Positions 51,201-61,839 of a stretch of 64,000 bases of DNA are shown here, piece after piece. The notes below the pieces were generated by a model. The model was not told the DNA's origin and did no database searches. It was given only the letters and a program-made list of their open reading frames with translations. The stretch spans positions 177,328,060 through 177,392,059 of the forward strand of contig CM077115.1 in the NCBI GenBank assembly GCA_039619475.1, written 5' to 3'. Every line of letters starts with the position of its first letter. Position 1 is the first letter of the stretch. Both the position numbers and the translations under genes were made by a program. The stretch is from Icerya purchasi. Its lineage: Eukaryota; Arthropoda; Insecta; Hemiptera; Monophlebidae.

Positions 51201-53485
51201 TTTCTACAAACTTAACGGTAAAAAATCAATCCTATTTCGGATTTCGGAATATTTATTTACGAATGATTTATTATAATTTACGTATAATGATAAAATTATA
51301 GCGTTACTTTTGGAACATGAATAACAAGAACGTACAAATGATCATATCAATAAGTAAAACTGCACATAGTTTTGGCACTTGTAAAAATTGTAGCCTCATC
51401 AAAAATAGTTTATTATACATACTTTTATTAGAATTTTAAACTCAGGCACGAACCCTAACTTTCGCATCAATAAGCAAATTAAAACGAAACTTTTAGTAGT
51501 TCAAACAATAATATACCTTTATAATCCGTTACGACTTGTTTCTGCAATTAATAATACGAACTTCATTTTTATCTTACATATTAAAGGGTAAATTACCACC
51601 CAAACTATTATGAAGCCCGCATCATTAAATAGTGTAATTGACGGTATCTAAATAGAAAAGTAGGTATAAAAATTTCGACTTTTCCAAAATATTTTAACAG
51701 TAAAATTACCATTAACTTTCATTGCTATATAAACTTGGTTATTTTATTCAAAATCATAGTTACCAATTTCAAATCACCTCATGATATATTGATGGTTGAG
51801 CTAACGAAGGCAACCGAAATGAGATCACTCTTGATTGTCCATTTTCATCTACCACCTCTAAGTTATAAATTCCAATCAATAAAGCTTCCATTACATGACT
51901 AGTCTGCAAAACAAAATAAGTACGCATATATTTTGTCCATAACTATTAACGACCGACGAAAAAAAAGTAGAACGTCATTATATGCTGTATAAAATAAATA
52001 CGGAGAATTAATAAATTAAGCCTAATTAATAATCACCGCGTACAATAAATAAATATGTAAAAAATAAAATGTAACATAGTGAAAAAAATTTTGTTTTACT
52101 TTTTTATCTGCGTGAGCAACAGAATTCATATAAGTATACAACACTTGTGGCAGAAACTGCAGTGCAAACCGTTTCAGCTCATCCTCGCCTAATCTATAAT
52201 ATTTAAATAAAATACTGCATACGTCCACACTGCTGATTGCCTGTTAACAAAACAAAACATTATTAATTTTTAAACAAACTTTAAACTTAATTACAATTAA
52301 AAATGAAGGCATAACAACCTCTACCTGCACACTTACTTATAAATATACTTTTTCCTAATTAAAGACAAAAAAAAACTTCGGTAAAATGTAATTTCTACAT
52401 AGAATTACGGTACATATTATTTTGTTTTAAATAAATTTCGCATAAATTTGAGAAGATAGAGCAGTAAAAGGCGAGAGAAATAATTCATAAAACACTTTTG
52501 TTTAATTTTAGTTATAATATTTCTCTCAGGAGCCAAATTAAAAAAATAGGAAAAAAAAATGTAGCATACAAATATAAACTTTATAAAATTAAATTTACAA
52601 AACATCAGCGAAGTTGGCAAAAATGTAAATAAGATTATCCAAATAGATTCTAACAACGAATACATTTTAAATATATATGTTTTGTTTTTAATTTAACTGT
52701 AATTTATTCGATTGCATTGAAATTTAAACGATTTATACTATCAAGTGAGTGTTGTAAAATCAGTAACATAATGAATTCCAACGATATATTTTTGGAATTT
52801 ATCAATAAAATCAAAAATATTGGTATAACCATATTTTTATAAATATAATAACGATGGAAAAAAAAAAAAAAAAACGCCAAACAAATACGCATAAATAAAA
52901 CAGGAACATGAAAAATGAACTCGTCTATTTATTAACATCTTCGCCCCTACAATATATGCATATCTTTTTAAAAAATTTATATCACACCCATCATCTGTAT
53001 TAGTAGTAAAAAGAAAAAAATGTATTATTTTCGTTTATCGGTCATTATTCACTTACTGCACTTTAATACATCTCTGACAGTTGAAATACGAAGCTTATGT
53101 TGTAGTACTTTATTTATATCTGTATCAATAAAAACTACACAAATACGCTCGGTACGAGTCAACAAAAAAATTAATATTATGGAATAGTTCTAGTAAAATT
53201 TACAGTTCCTCCTCTTGAAAATAAAATACATAACATTAAATGCATATCACTATTATTAAATACTTTTATACACTTAAACCTATGCTAAAAAAATTATTAC
53301 GCAGATGAGTGTAAAATTTATAAGTGTGTACTCACTTTACTAAATTTATGAATATCTTCAAAATATGTATAGATTGCATTTATTAAATCTTCATTATTTA
53401 TTATCGAGGCATAATGAGACTGTAAATCGTCAGGACTCAAATTGTTATAAACCGATATCCAGTTCCCAATAATTTGTTCCACCAT
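44813..53485 (-). CDS. Hyccin: Hyccin / FAM126 orthologue, 8 coding exons
   Basis: Exons (minus): 53485-53336, 52240-52100, 51903-51778, 50141-49924, 46816-46664, 46035-45902, 45769-45653, 45249-44813. All introns are GT..AG and phases agree (0,0,0,2,2,1,1), giving 1476 nt and about 491 residues. Family blocks in order: 'KYYRLGEDELKRFALQFLPQ' (about 60-80), 'EALLIGIYNLEVVDENGQSR' (about 103-122), 'LTESALKR' (about 148), 'AQNRLTVLTELLFCYN' (about 177), 'PRIPVSSSFLSHLLQCLHYA' (about 243-262), 'YYRASYHCFNNVLLLANAIK' (about 279-298). The C-terminal third (from about 346) is Ser/Gly/Asn-rich and probably disordered. Hyccin is known as a subunit of the PI4KIIIalpha-TTC7-EFR3 complex that makes PI4P at the plasma membrane. 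The gene appears intact, with no stops. A splice at CAG|gttagc (44828) to another exon is an alternative to the TGA at 44813. Confidence 0.93.
45653..45769 (-). CDS. Hyccin: Hyccin exon 7
   Basis: 117 nt, phase 1 at both ends, donor gtatgt. Encodes 'FNIGVAVTTSSHVTSLSKSM', matching the Ser/Thr-rich strand after the helical core in the family. Confidence 0.88.
45902..46035 (-). CDS. Hyccin: Hyccin exon 6
   Basis: 134 nt between acceptor gtgtgtag and donor gtatgt. Joins exon 5 as Met then 'FNNYKYESLQAIEDV', which aligns with the family without a gap. Confidence 0.9.
46232..46321 (-). CDS. Possible in-frame cassette exon of Hyccin
   Basis: Between exons 5 and 6 lies an open segment 'LEEFVENFHLEISKYGGDIA' 'AIQLECLIG' after acceptor aaagag. 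Using the donor ggtaa|gttact makes it exactly 90 nt, so it would insert 30 residues in frame. The stronger donor atag|gtaagt, four bases earlier on the minus strand, would instead break the frame. The vertebrate protein has no such insert, so it may be alternative, lineage-specific or a decoy. Confidence 0.35.
46664..46816 (-). CDS. Hyccin: Hyccin exon 5
   Basis: 153 nt, phase 2 in and 2 out, with a long T-tract before the acceptor tag. Ser-rich 'GFSKSSSNSYRRSS' precedes 'PRIPVSSSFLSHLLQCLHYA'. Confidence 0.9.
47000..48290 (-). pseudogene. Intronic LINE fragment (Rex/Jockey-like), ORF1 coil and RT
   Basis: Read downward inside Hyccin intron 4: a coiled-coil-like ORF1 piece 'LKKDMLEIKKFSQYISNKNN' (about 48230); RT 'FVERIRENFEIDNEVLATYI' then 'DLTKAFVTVTHEKLLEKLEG' (about 48050-47940); 'VPQGSNLFPLLN' (about 47815); active site 'CELFAFADDIAIMAAHKGY' (about 47660); C-terminal 'YYALIESHLGYGIQAWGTAR' (about 47470) and 'ESLKRENLLIV'. 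Several frameshifts. It is on the same strand as Hyccin and is interrupted by a short insert at about 47703-47790. Confidence 0.8.
47703..47790 (+). mobile_element. Short LINE 3' end with (GAT)n tail, inserted in the intronic LINE
   Basis: The plus strand reads caggctggcttggagacgat, then gcgaaccaactgcaaggctg, ending in (GAT)n. This is a 3' end of the RTE/CFDP2-like type (compare the (GAT)n end at 31130). It separates 'FPLLN' from 'HCELFAFADD' of the surrounding RT. Confidence 0.6.
49924..50141 (-). CDS. Hyccin: Hyccin exon 4
   Basis: Starts 'PVSLAPASLTESAL' after acceptor gtgcttag. Ends phase 2 at donor gttagt, which is the only nearby donor that keeps exon 5 in frame. Includes 'AQNRLTVLTELLFCYNRHIS'. 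Confidence 0.88.
51778..51903 (-). CDS. Hyccin: Hyccin exon 3
   Basis: 42 codons, phase 0/0. Acceptor ttttgcag, donor gtgatt. Ends 'LPSLAQPSIYHE', which the family continues with Pro, as exon 4 does. Confidence 0.92.
52100..52240 (-). CDS. Hyccin: Hyccin exon 2
   Basis: 47 codons, phase 0 at both ends. Acceptor gttaacag, donor gtaaaa. Carries the 'LFKYYRLGEDELKRFALQFL' helix typical of the family. Confidence 0.92.
53336..53485 (-). CDS. Hyccin: Hyccin exon 1 (coding)
   Basis: Starts 'MVEQIIGNWISVYNNLSPDD' and ends at a gtgagt donor, phase 0, 50 codons. The ATG at 53485 is the first in frame and aligns with the short N-terminus of the family. Confidence 0.85.
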
Positions 53486-55570
53486 ATTACAAATGATACT
53501 ATGTTAAACATATCATCATAAAATATCATAAGTACAATTGGAAACCAATAAAATGTATATTACACTAACTGTAAGTTAATTTACATACCGTGAATAAAAT
53601 TTTCAAACCGATTTCATTAAAATTAGAAAACATAAGTCCAGAATAAATACGATACTAGGAATTTAACTTGTTATTAACTCTTAGAAATTTTCTCGGTAAA
53701 ACAAAACTATTTGTAATGAATTCATATATGGCAAAATTTTAATTAATAAATCTGGAAACTATTAATTCAAGGTTAATTTTGTTACGAAAATACAAGTTTA
53801 AAAAACCTGACAATCCTGTTTACTCGCTAACTTACGTTAATCGAAATTAACATCTTCGAGAGTCATATAAAATAATCGTAAATAATCAAATCGATATACG
53901 AAACATAAATATCGTTTTGAGATAAATTTCTTTACATCTCTCCATAAAAAAATAATTACTAAAACGAAAATAATAGCTTTTTTTACATAAGAAATTATAA
54001 TGAAATTGTAATATTTACTTGATTACAAATTTTCGCATTGTAAGTAAATGTTTCTGTTTACTAAATATAATTTTAAAGCCGCGATAATTTCTAAGTCATC
54101 TGTTTTAAATTAAATAAATAATGAACTATGTTCGGATTCAGATATAGACAAAATATTCATAAAACCTATGAAAATAACGATTTATGTCGATATCTTTTTT
54201 TAGTTTTACAATTTAACTTGATTTATTGCAGTTTTTTCACTCCTGTCCGTTTTATTTTCGAGTTTTAATTAAATATCGGTTCAATAATCATCAAGTAGTT
54301 TTTATTAAATGCATTAGACATTTTCTGTTTTACACTACTAGAGCTTTATTTATTTGTTCTTTAGTACACTGTTTATTGGAAGTATAGATGGTCATATTAT
54401 TCATTTAGTTTATTTTTATTGTTATATATCTTCATTTGCTATTTTTCATTCTGTCTTTTTTCAAATTATTTCAATCAAACTGGGGACCGTTTGTCAATTT
54501 GGTGTAAAATTTTTTCCTAACCAAGAAGAAACAGTTGTAGAGATTGAAAAAATCACGGCACATGCAAAATTAAATTAATCACTTTAGAAAACGATTTTTT
54601 GAGCTATTGTTCGTTTTGGTTATTGTTTCGGTGCGGAAAAGAATGATGTGTGAAAATAATGCAGAATCAATTTTTATTAAATAATTTCATGTTGAGATTT
54701 TAATTTTTTCTACAAAGGCAATATTCAATTCTTTTTAAAAGACGTGATAAATGAATCGTGTTTTGCAAATGCATACGCTATTCTGATTGGTCCAATCTCT
54801 ACCGCTGCTTCATCATGGTTAGAAAAAAAAATACGCGTCAATTTGCTCTCTCACTCACTTTTTTTTTTATATGTACATAAATGAATAAACACTTATAATA
54901 TATATATATATACATATATCGATGATGGCAAATTATTACTCTTCCACCTGGTTGGTGTATTTGTTCAGTTGTACGTGAGTTTAATATGTCACTTCCTTCC
55001 AAATCATTGTGCTTTATTTTGCTACTGGTATGGAAGAAATATAGAATTCTGCAATGGATTTAATTTCATTAAAATATGTTAGTTTATTAGGAATGTGGAA
55101 AAAAAAAAACTATTGTTTTGTATAATGAAAAATGATTTTTATTTTGCAATATTAAATCATTTATGCCTAGATGAAAATGTTCTTTTTATAAACTACATAT
55201 AGATGTACAGAACAATTTTTTATTTCCTGTTAAAAATGAATAAACCAAAAACAATAAACAAAAGGTACATTTCAAAATGGTAATGCTAGCTAAAATCAAA
55301 TTTTTAATTAGGTACTAATAGATTTTTAGTTAAATATATTTTAAGCCATAATTTATCTATTTCAAATTTTTAAAGTGTTCATATCAAGAACTAAAACAAA
55401 AACAAGAATATATTTTCACTCCATTTCTGTAACTCATTTATCACCATCTAAGCGTAGTAGAAAAAGAAAATAAAAATGGAAATTAAAGAGAAAAAAAGAA
55501 TATACGCGGCGCTGAGAGGGGTAGAAAAGATCAGTTATAGTAAATTAAAATAAAAAAGTATTTATTCAAA
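53486..55570. other. Upstream flank of Hyccin
   Basis: Expected to hold the promoter and 5' UTR, but I see no TATA box or initiator that I would defend. AT-rich with a (TA)n run at about 54899-54910. The frame at 54354-54578 shows no motif. Confidence 0.4.
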
Positions 55571-55574
55571 TAGA

Positions 55575-56095
55575 ATAATTTTTTAATTGGCTCATGAGCC
55601 AAAATTTTAACTCGATCAGGTATTGATAAAATAAAAGAACTAATAACAGGGATAATGGATAATAAAGATGGGGTACAAAATACAAAAAGGATAGTAAAAA
55701 ATATAGTAAGAAACGGAAAAACAAAATTTTAACAAGTGGAAATACAAAGCAGAACATCCAATAAAAAAGGAAGAACATCTAAAGCGAACTGGCTGAAATT
55801 GTAAACAGTTGTATCAGATGGGTGGAGGTAATAGAAAAAGGGAAACAAAGAAAAACTGAAACGAAAATATACTAACCTTGTAAAATTAAATCGAAGCAAA
55901 TAATGAGAACGATAATTGAACATCGAATAAGGGAAAAGAGGTTAGGTAAGAGATGAGGTGGAAGAAAAGAGCAATTTTTACATAAAAAATCGGGATCTGA
56001 AAGAACCAGCAAACCATAATTAAAATTTTTAACAAAGAACAATTACTATAGAAGCTCTCTCGGTTTCGTTTAAACGGGTAGTCTTGCAAGGGCTT
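55575..56095 (-). pseudogene. LINE-A 3' end
   Basis: The C-terminal residues 'SIIPVISSFILSIPDRVKI' match the LINE-A ending (PSPQIVPII.SFL..IS..IKI). The sequence 3' of it has ggctcatgagccaa in place of the usual gacgagcc. The upstream part is Phe/Leu-rich and degraded. Confidence 0.65.
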
Positions 56096-56129
56096 CCAAA
56101 AGAATCTTCATTAAGATTATATTATCCTT

Positions 56130-59095
56130 GGCGCACTCAAGGAGGGTGCCACGGGGCCATTGCTCCCCCCAAAACATCTCTGAAATTTTTTCCAAAATTA
56201 ATTTTGTAACGTAACGCGGGATAGTACAGAAAAAAGAAATGAATTAAAATAATTTTGTTTTACGTTGTTTCGTTGGGTTGTATGTAACAGTGATGGGTAA
56301 GTCTGTTCTTTGTTGTTGTTTGTTTATCACGTGTATCGTTTGTTTTTTCCCGTTGTCAACTTTGTTGTGCATCCCGTATTTTAACGTTTTTTAAATCCGA
56401 ATTTCTTAATTATTTTGTTGAAATAGTCCTTTTCAGGGCTTCTCCACATAGACTTACAAAGTTATTACCGAGTGCTTCTTCGATATTACAATTTTTATAT
56501 CCAGAATTTTTTAGTATTCGAAATTAACCATAAACAACTCTTTTCCAGTTTGGTCGGTTACGTGCTTATGTTACCTACAGCGAGTTGTTTAATTTTTTTC
56601 TTTTTTTTCGAACTGATATAAAGCATCAACCGAAAAACTAAAAGTGAAGGTAACTTGGATCATTTTTTCCAACCAAAAAAAGCCAAAGCTAGTGATATAC
56701 CTATAGTAGTGGTACATCTGTTGATAAACAAATACGCTTAGATACGGATACTCAGCCTCAGCATCTAAATGATTTACAACATGAAACAGGTACAAAATAT
56801 GTAGTGGGCTGTACATCAATGTCTTCGACAGAATCTATAGCAATAGCACCAACACTAACTGTAAGTACTAATCCTATGGATATATCTCTATAAAACGAAG
56901 TTTGACTGATCAAAAAAAGTTCGATGCCGTGACAAATGTATAAAAGCCTTCCGTAGATTTTATATTTTCTTTTAAAAATGAGCAAAAGCAAAGACGCGAA
57001 TGACCTGCTCGGTACATTTAGTTTTTGAAATACTGATGGTTGACGTACTCAACAATCGAAGATAGCTGTTTCTGTCTAAATTGTGTACTACTTGCTCCGT
57101 CAGTAATTGGTCACGCAGGTACGCAAAAATCTAATTTTTTGGTAAAGGTTGCTTTCAATAATTCGAAAAAGGTTCTCGAAAGATTTAATTTGCACGAAAA
57201 TCTCGTCTATCGTAAAACTGCTTGCTTACGCGCGAGTAATTTCAAAAATGTGATGACGGAAAAGTTGATTTTGATTGAAAAGGCAGATCACACGGCTAAG
57301 AAAAGTCAAGCTGAAGAAAATCGACGTAGAATCAAACCTATTATAGATACAATCATTCTATGTGACAGATAGGGACTCCCATTGCGTGGCCATCGAGATT
57401 ATGGAGCATTTTGATTTAGAAAGTCCGCCTAAAGAAAACGAAGTAAATTTTGAAGTGTTATTGAAGTTACGAATCAATTGTCAAAAATTGCGGTAAAAAT
57501 GCAACGTATATAAGTTGGAATATTCAAAATCAAATTATAGCTGCAAGTGATGAAATAAAGAAACGAAAAATTGCGTTAGACATCAGAGAGCGAAATTTTT
57601 TACCATTTTAGCCGATGAGTCACAAGATATTACAACAACCGAACAATTCCCGCTTTGTTTTCGATATGTAAACCACGTAGATAGTAAATACTCCATTTGC
57701 AAAAAATGTTTTTCCTTTAAAGAAATCGTGGAGAAAACCGGTAGAAATATGACTGATGCGATTCTGTCAACTTTGCACAAGTATAACATCGATCCTAATA
57801 ATATTCGTGGCCAAGGATATGACGGAGCAGCTGCCATGGGTGGTAAGTTTAATGGCATTCAAGCCATTATATCTGAAGAATATCCGACCACAATTTACGT
57901 CCATTGCATAGTCTGAATCTTGCGGTTTCGGGACGCCGTTGAAATTTTTTCAATTCGTAATTCCATCGCTTTGGTGGGAAAGTTAGCCGTTTTTTGAACA
58001 AAAATATCTAAAAGAGCTATGTCCAACTAGATGGGTCGAGCGACACGACGCTATTTTAGTTTTCGTTCAGTTGTTTCATCCAATTATTATTTCCCTTGAA
58101 CAGATCTCGAAATGGGATGATAGAGATTTCTCAAGTGGCTCCTTTTGTTTTTATAATTTTCTTCAACGATCGGAATTTATAATCGAAAAACTGCTTAGTT
58201 ATATTTTGTCTTTGAGCCAAAAGTTACAAGAAAAAGAATCGGATTTATCGAAAGCTGTTAATTTGGCTAAAATTGCAATACGAACAGTTATGACTGAAAG
58301 AGAAAATGCCGAAGCGTGTTTTGCAGAAATATTTCAAACTGTTCAAAATATTGCACAAAGGTTGAATATTATGATCGAAATTCTTCGCACAACTACTCAG
58401 CAAACTACGAGAAGTAACGTTTCAGCAGAAAATACAAAAGAATATTTTCGTCCCAATATTTGTGTGCCTTGGGTAGATACGTTTATCCAACAACTCAATG
58501 CACGTTTTTTAAAGCATGAAACTATTCTTTCCATTTTTTCTTGTCTATTTCCTACCGGACTACCAATCGATGAAAATCGAATGAAGCAATTTCTAGATTT
58601 ATGTCGATTTTACTCAAAAGACCTCCACTACTCGGAATCGTCGTTAAAATTCAGCTGTGGTACACCAAATTTTGTGATTTCGAACAAGATATTTCAGTTC
58701 CGAAAAACGCTATCACGGCATTGAACTTGTGCGATGAGACATCATTTGGCCGTGTAAATCTACTCTTACGCATCCTCTGCATCATCCCAATTACTACGGC
58801 CACCGCAGAAAGATAATGCTCGACGTTGAGAAGATTAAAGACGTATTTGCAAAATCACATCGGTCAAGTTCGTCTTGCTGGACTTGCGATGTTGAATATA
58901 CACTGTGAAATAAGTATAATTGCCGATGAGGTATTAGATATCTTTATAAAAAATCCTCGAAAACACTTAATTTCGTTTTATAATATCTTGTTTTACTTAT
59001 TTTTTTTAAAAAAACAAACATATTTACTTTTTGCTTATATTACAAGTATAATGTATATATACCTTCACCTAATTTTTTAAAAATAAAATTCGTAT
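56130..59095 (+). mobile_element. hAT transposon (ZMYM1-like), broken transposase
   Basis: N-terminal 'GNLDHFFQPKKAKASDIP' (56670); zinc-finger-like segment 'IEDSCFCLNCVLLAPSVIG' (57055-57110); RNase H fold with 'ILADESQDITTTEQFPLCFR' (first Asp, about 57610) and 'IRGQGYDGAAAMGG' (second Asp, about 57800); 'CPTRWVERHDAI' (58022); insertion domain to about 58700; C-terminal dimerisation segment 'PITTATAER' stop 'CSTLRRLKTYLQNHIGQVRL' (58790-58880). At least five frame breaks or stops. The GC-rich stretch at 56130-56165 (ggtgccacggggccattgct) resembles a hAT subterminal end. Precise termini and the target duplication were not found. Confidence 0.85.
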
Positions 59096-59187
59096 GTTTA
59101 CCTAATTTGTGCTTATTACAAACATGATGTTACGTTTCTATTATTATTATTATTTTTTTTTAAATAAAATTCGTTAGTTTTGTAATT

Positions 59188-59537
59188 TAAAAATTCGCTT
59201 GCGCTTTAACCATTCTCTGTTGCTTTCCTCCAGTTTTCATTTTTCTTTGGTTGCCCCTTTATATTGTCCTCCTCACTCAAACGAAGAACATGTTTGTGAT
59301 GCGGACCATGTGTTCTTTGAGTGTTCACTTCTTTCTGCTGAGTGCTCTGCTTTCTACTTCAGTTTGCTGCGACTTGGCCTTCCTACTCCTTATTGCGCCT
59401 CTTATGTCCCACCTTTTCCCTCTCCACAGATTGTTCCTATTATTTGTTATCTGACCGTATCAAGATATAATTGAATCCTTCCTATTCTAATTGTTTCCGG
59501 GTAGTCTCCGGTTGACGAGCAAAAAAAAAAAAAAAAA
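59188..59537 (+). pseudogene. LINE-A 3' end with clean tail
   Basis: 5'-truncated at 'RLRFNHSLLLSSSFHFSL'. Then 'EEHVCDADHVFFECSLLSAE', 'LLRLGLPTPYCASYVPPFPS', a stop, and a 3' UTR ending tctccggttgacgagc plus 17 A (59521-59537). It sits between the two hAT elements. Confidence 0.92.
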
Positions 59538-59672
59538 TTAAAATAAAATCGTTTTTTTTTTTTGTATTTTTTGATGAAATTCGTTGGTTTTGTAATTTTT
59601 ATTTTTTTTAATTTTAATTTCACGGAAATAGATAGGTACTTAATCGAGTTACCGAGTTATCACCCTCTAACT

Positions 59673-61261
59673 CAGAATTTCCCAACCTTTTTTTCATCGC
59701 GCCTCCCCGAATTATAAATAATATTTTTATGCCCCCCTTAATTTTTTTATTAAAAAAAAAACGCACATTGTTTTAATGACACTTATTTATTTTAATTCTA
59801 AGTTGTAGAAAATAAACTTTAGCCAAATTTAAAACGTTTTTATCGAAATAATTTATTATAATTAAAGTACTAATGAGATACTTGAGCTTGCATGTTCTGC
59901 ACCAGTTGGTTGATTCTAGGTTCAGTTTCTGCCAGAGCTATTGTCAGGTCCCTATCAATGGCAAGACGATTTCGCTGCTTAGTTTTAATTAAAACCAGAG
60001 CTGAAAACCCTGCCTCACATAAGTAAGTCCAAGAAAAAGGACAAGTATTCTCAAATCAAGAGAGGCAACTTTCGAATTAATAAGGAATCGTTTGATCCAA
60101 AATTTCTCCAATGTCAAGAGATAGAAGAGTCATCTTTCGTTGTCGAATTAACCTTCATTTCTAGAAATTCTTTCTGTACTTGTTCTGGTAATTATAAGAC
60201 ATCAACAACAAATGAGTTTCTGGTCATGTGACATATTGGTGACTCTGAATTAATGTCCCGATAATATCGGTGAAATTCGTTTTCCAACGCTTGCAAATGA
60301 GTTTATATTTCAACTTTGAAATCTTCGTCCAGTTTTTTGTTATTAATTGCTTTGAATAGTCGAGAAAAAAATATTATTACATTTTCAGCAGATACCTTTT
60401 GATTCCAAAGTTGAAGCTTAGATATCAACTCTTGACTAAAGGCATCAAATATATCAGTTAAATAGGTCAACCTCCATTGAAATTGTTCATTGTTGAACAT
60501 TTGCAAAAAATCTTTTTTTCTTTGAACTCAAGAGAGGATGACCTCTTCTTTCAATTCATAAAGGCGAGCCAACATGTTGCCCTTAAACAACCAACGTACT
60601 TCTGTGTGAAATAGAAGGACTCTGTGATCCGAATCAAGATCCTCGCAAAGTAAACTAAATAACCGACTGCTCAAAGCGCTACTCTTGATGTAGTTTACGA
60701 CCTTTATAGCGAAGTCCAAAGTCTGGCGTAATTTCTGTAGCAATGTTTTGGAAGCCAAAGCTTGTCCATGAATAAAACAATTAGTACACACTATCGCGGA
60801 ATTCTTTTTCTTGAGCTTTTGAGTTAAGCCTGATCGTACACCTATCATTGCAGGGGCGCCATCTGTGCAAAGTGCAATGAGCTTATTCCAATCCAAATCA
60901 TTTTTTTCGATGAAATCAGATATTGAATTAAATATATCTTCAGATTCAGTGCCTGCTGTTAAAGATTGGGAGTACAAAATCTCTTCTTCAATGTGATCTC
61001 CACTGACGTAATGAACATAAACTATTAACTGTGCACAATTAACGATGTCGATGGATTCATCGTAACTAATGCAAAAAATGGTGATAATTTTACTTTGTTG
61101 ATTATTTGTGAAAATTTGCAGACGCCTAAAAAGTCATTTTCGAAGGCATGTCACATTATTTATTGAACACCCCCGTCCGATGTTTAATTTATGCGTTAAA
61201 TTAATTTTTCTTTCGCGCCTCCCTTGACATCTCTCTATGCCCCCCTGGTTGAGAACTCCTG
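59673..61261 (-). mobile_element. hAT (Charlie/SCAND3-ZBED5-like) element with 8 bp target duplication
   Basis: The ends are cagaatttcccaaccttttt (59673) and, on the other strand, caggagttctcaaccagggg (61261), the usual 'CAG...TTCTCAACC' hAT terminus. ctctaact flanks both ends (59665-59672, 61262-61269). Transposase on the minus strand: 'FCISYDESIDIVNCAQLIVY' (first Asp, about 61080), 'ALCTDGAPAMIGVRSGLTQK' (second Asp, about 60860), 'HTEVRWLFKGNMLARLYELK' (60600), and after frameshifts 'YLCEAGFSALVLIKTKQRNR' (about 60000) and 'ETEPRINQLVQNMQAQVSH' (59890). The N-terminal zinc-finger part is missing. 1589 bp, non-autonomous by decay. Confidence 0.93.
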
Positions 61262-61429
61262 CTCTAACTCATCTAAATTCTAGCCCCGACCAAAAAAAAA
61301 TATTGAGTACGACTTTGGTTGTTAGGGTGACTATTTCATGTATGATACCAAATTTTGTGGATAGCTTCGTTTCCTGAAATAATAACTATGAGTTAAATAT
61401 CGCTGTAGAAAAATTATACAACGATCTAT

Positions 61430-61790
61430 TATCCATTGTCCTAACTGAATTGGAAAAACTTAAACTATTTGTTAGCAGAGAAAAATATCAACGAGTAATG
61501 TTTATATATCGATCATACAATCTAGCATTATTCCAAATTGGACAATCTAACACACTTTGCACTAACTGGTATTCACTATATCAGTCTCCATCTTGGTAGT
61601 AACACCCCCATGACATTAAGAATCCATTCTTCGTACTCCCGTCTTCGAAATTGCGGTTTTAATATTTCACTTTTGTCAGTCAGCAGTCATTCTGGTACAC
61701 CTGGTAACCAAATTATAGACCAAGAAATTGGACAAGCGTATACTTCTAATATTAGTCCTAGGTTCCCTTATAGTGTCTGGTCGTTATGAA
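61430..61790 (+). pseudogene. RNase H end of another LINE
   Basis: Encodes 'IHSSYSRLRNCGFNISLLSV' and 'SSHSGTPGNQIIDQEIGQAY', the closing W.PSHSG..GN...D..A block of a LINE RNase H domain with His and Asp present. The wording differs from LINE-A, so a different family is likely. Confidence 0.6.
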
Positions 61791-61839
61791 ACTTATAATA
61801 AGTTAAGTCTACAAAAAAATCAAAAAGAAATCTGCAAAT

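Noticed and set aside
54354..54578. 74-codon plus-strand frame upstream of Hyccin
   Set aside because: Phe/Ile-rich, no recognised motif and no splice evidence.
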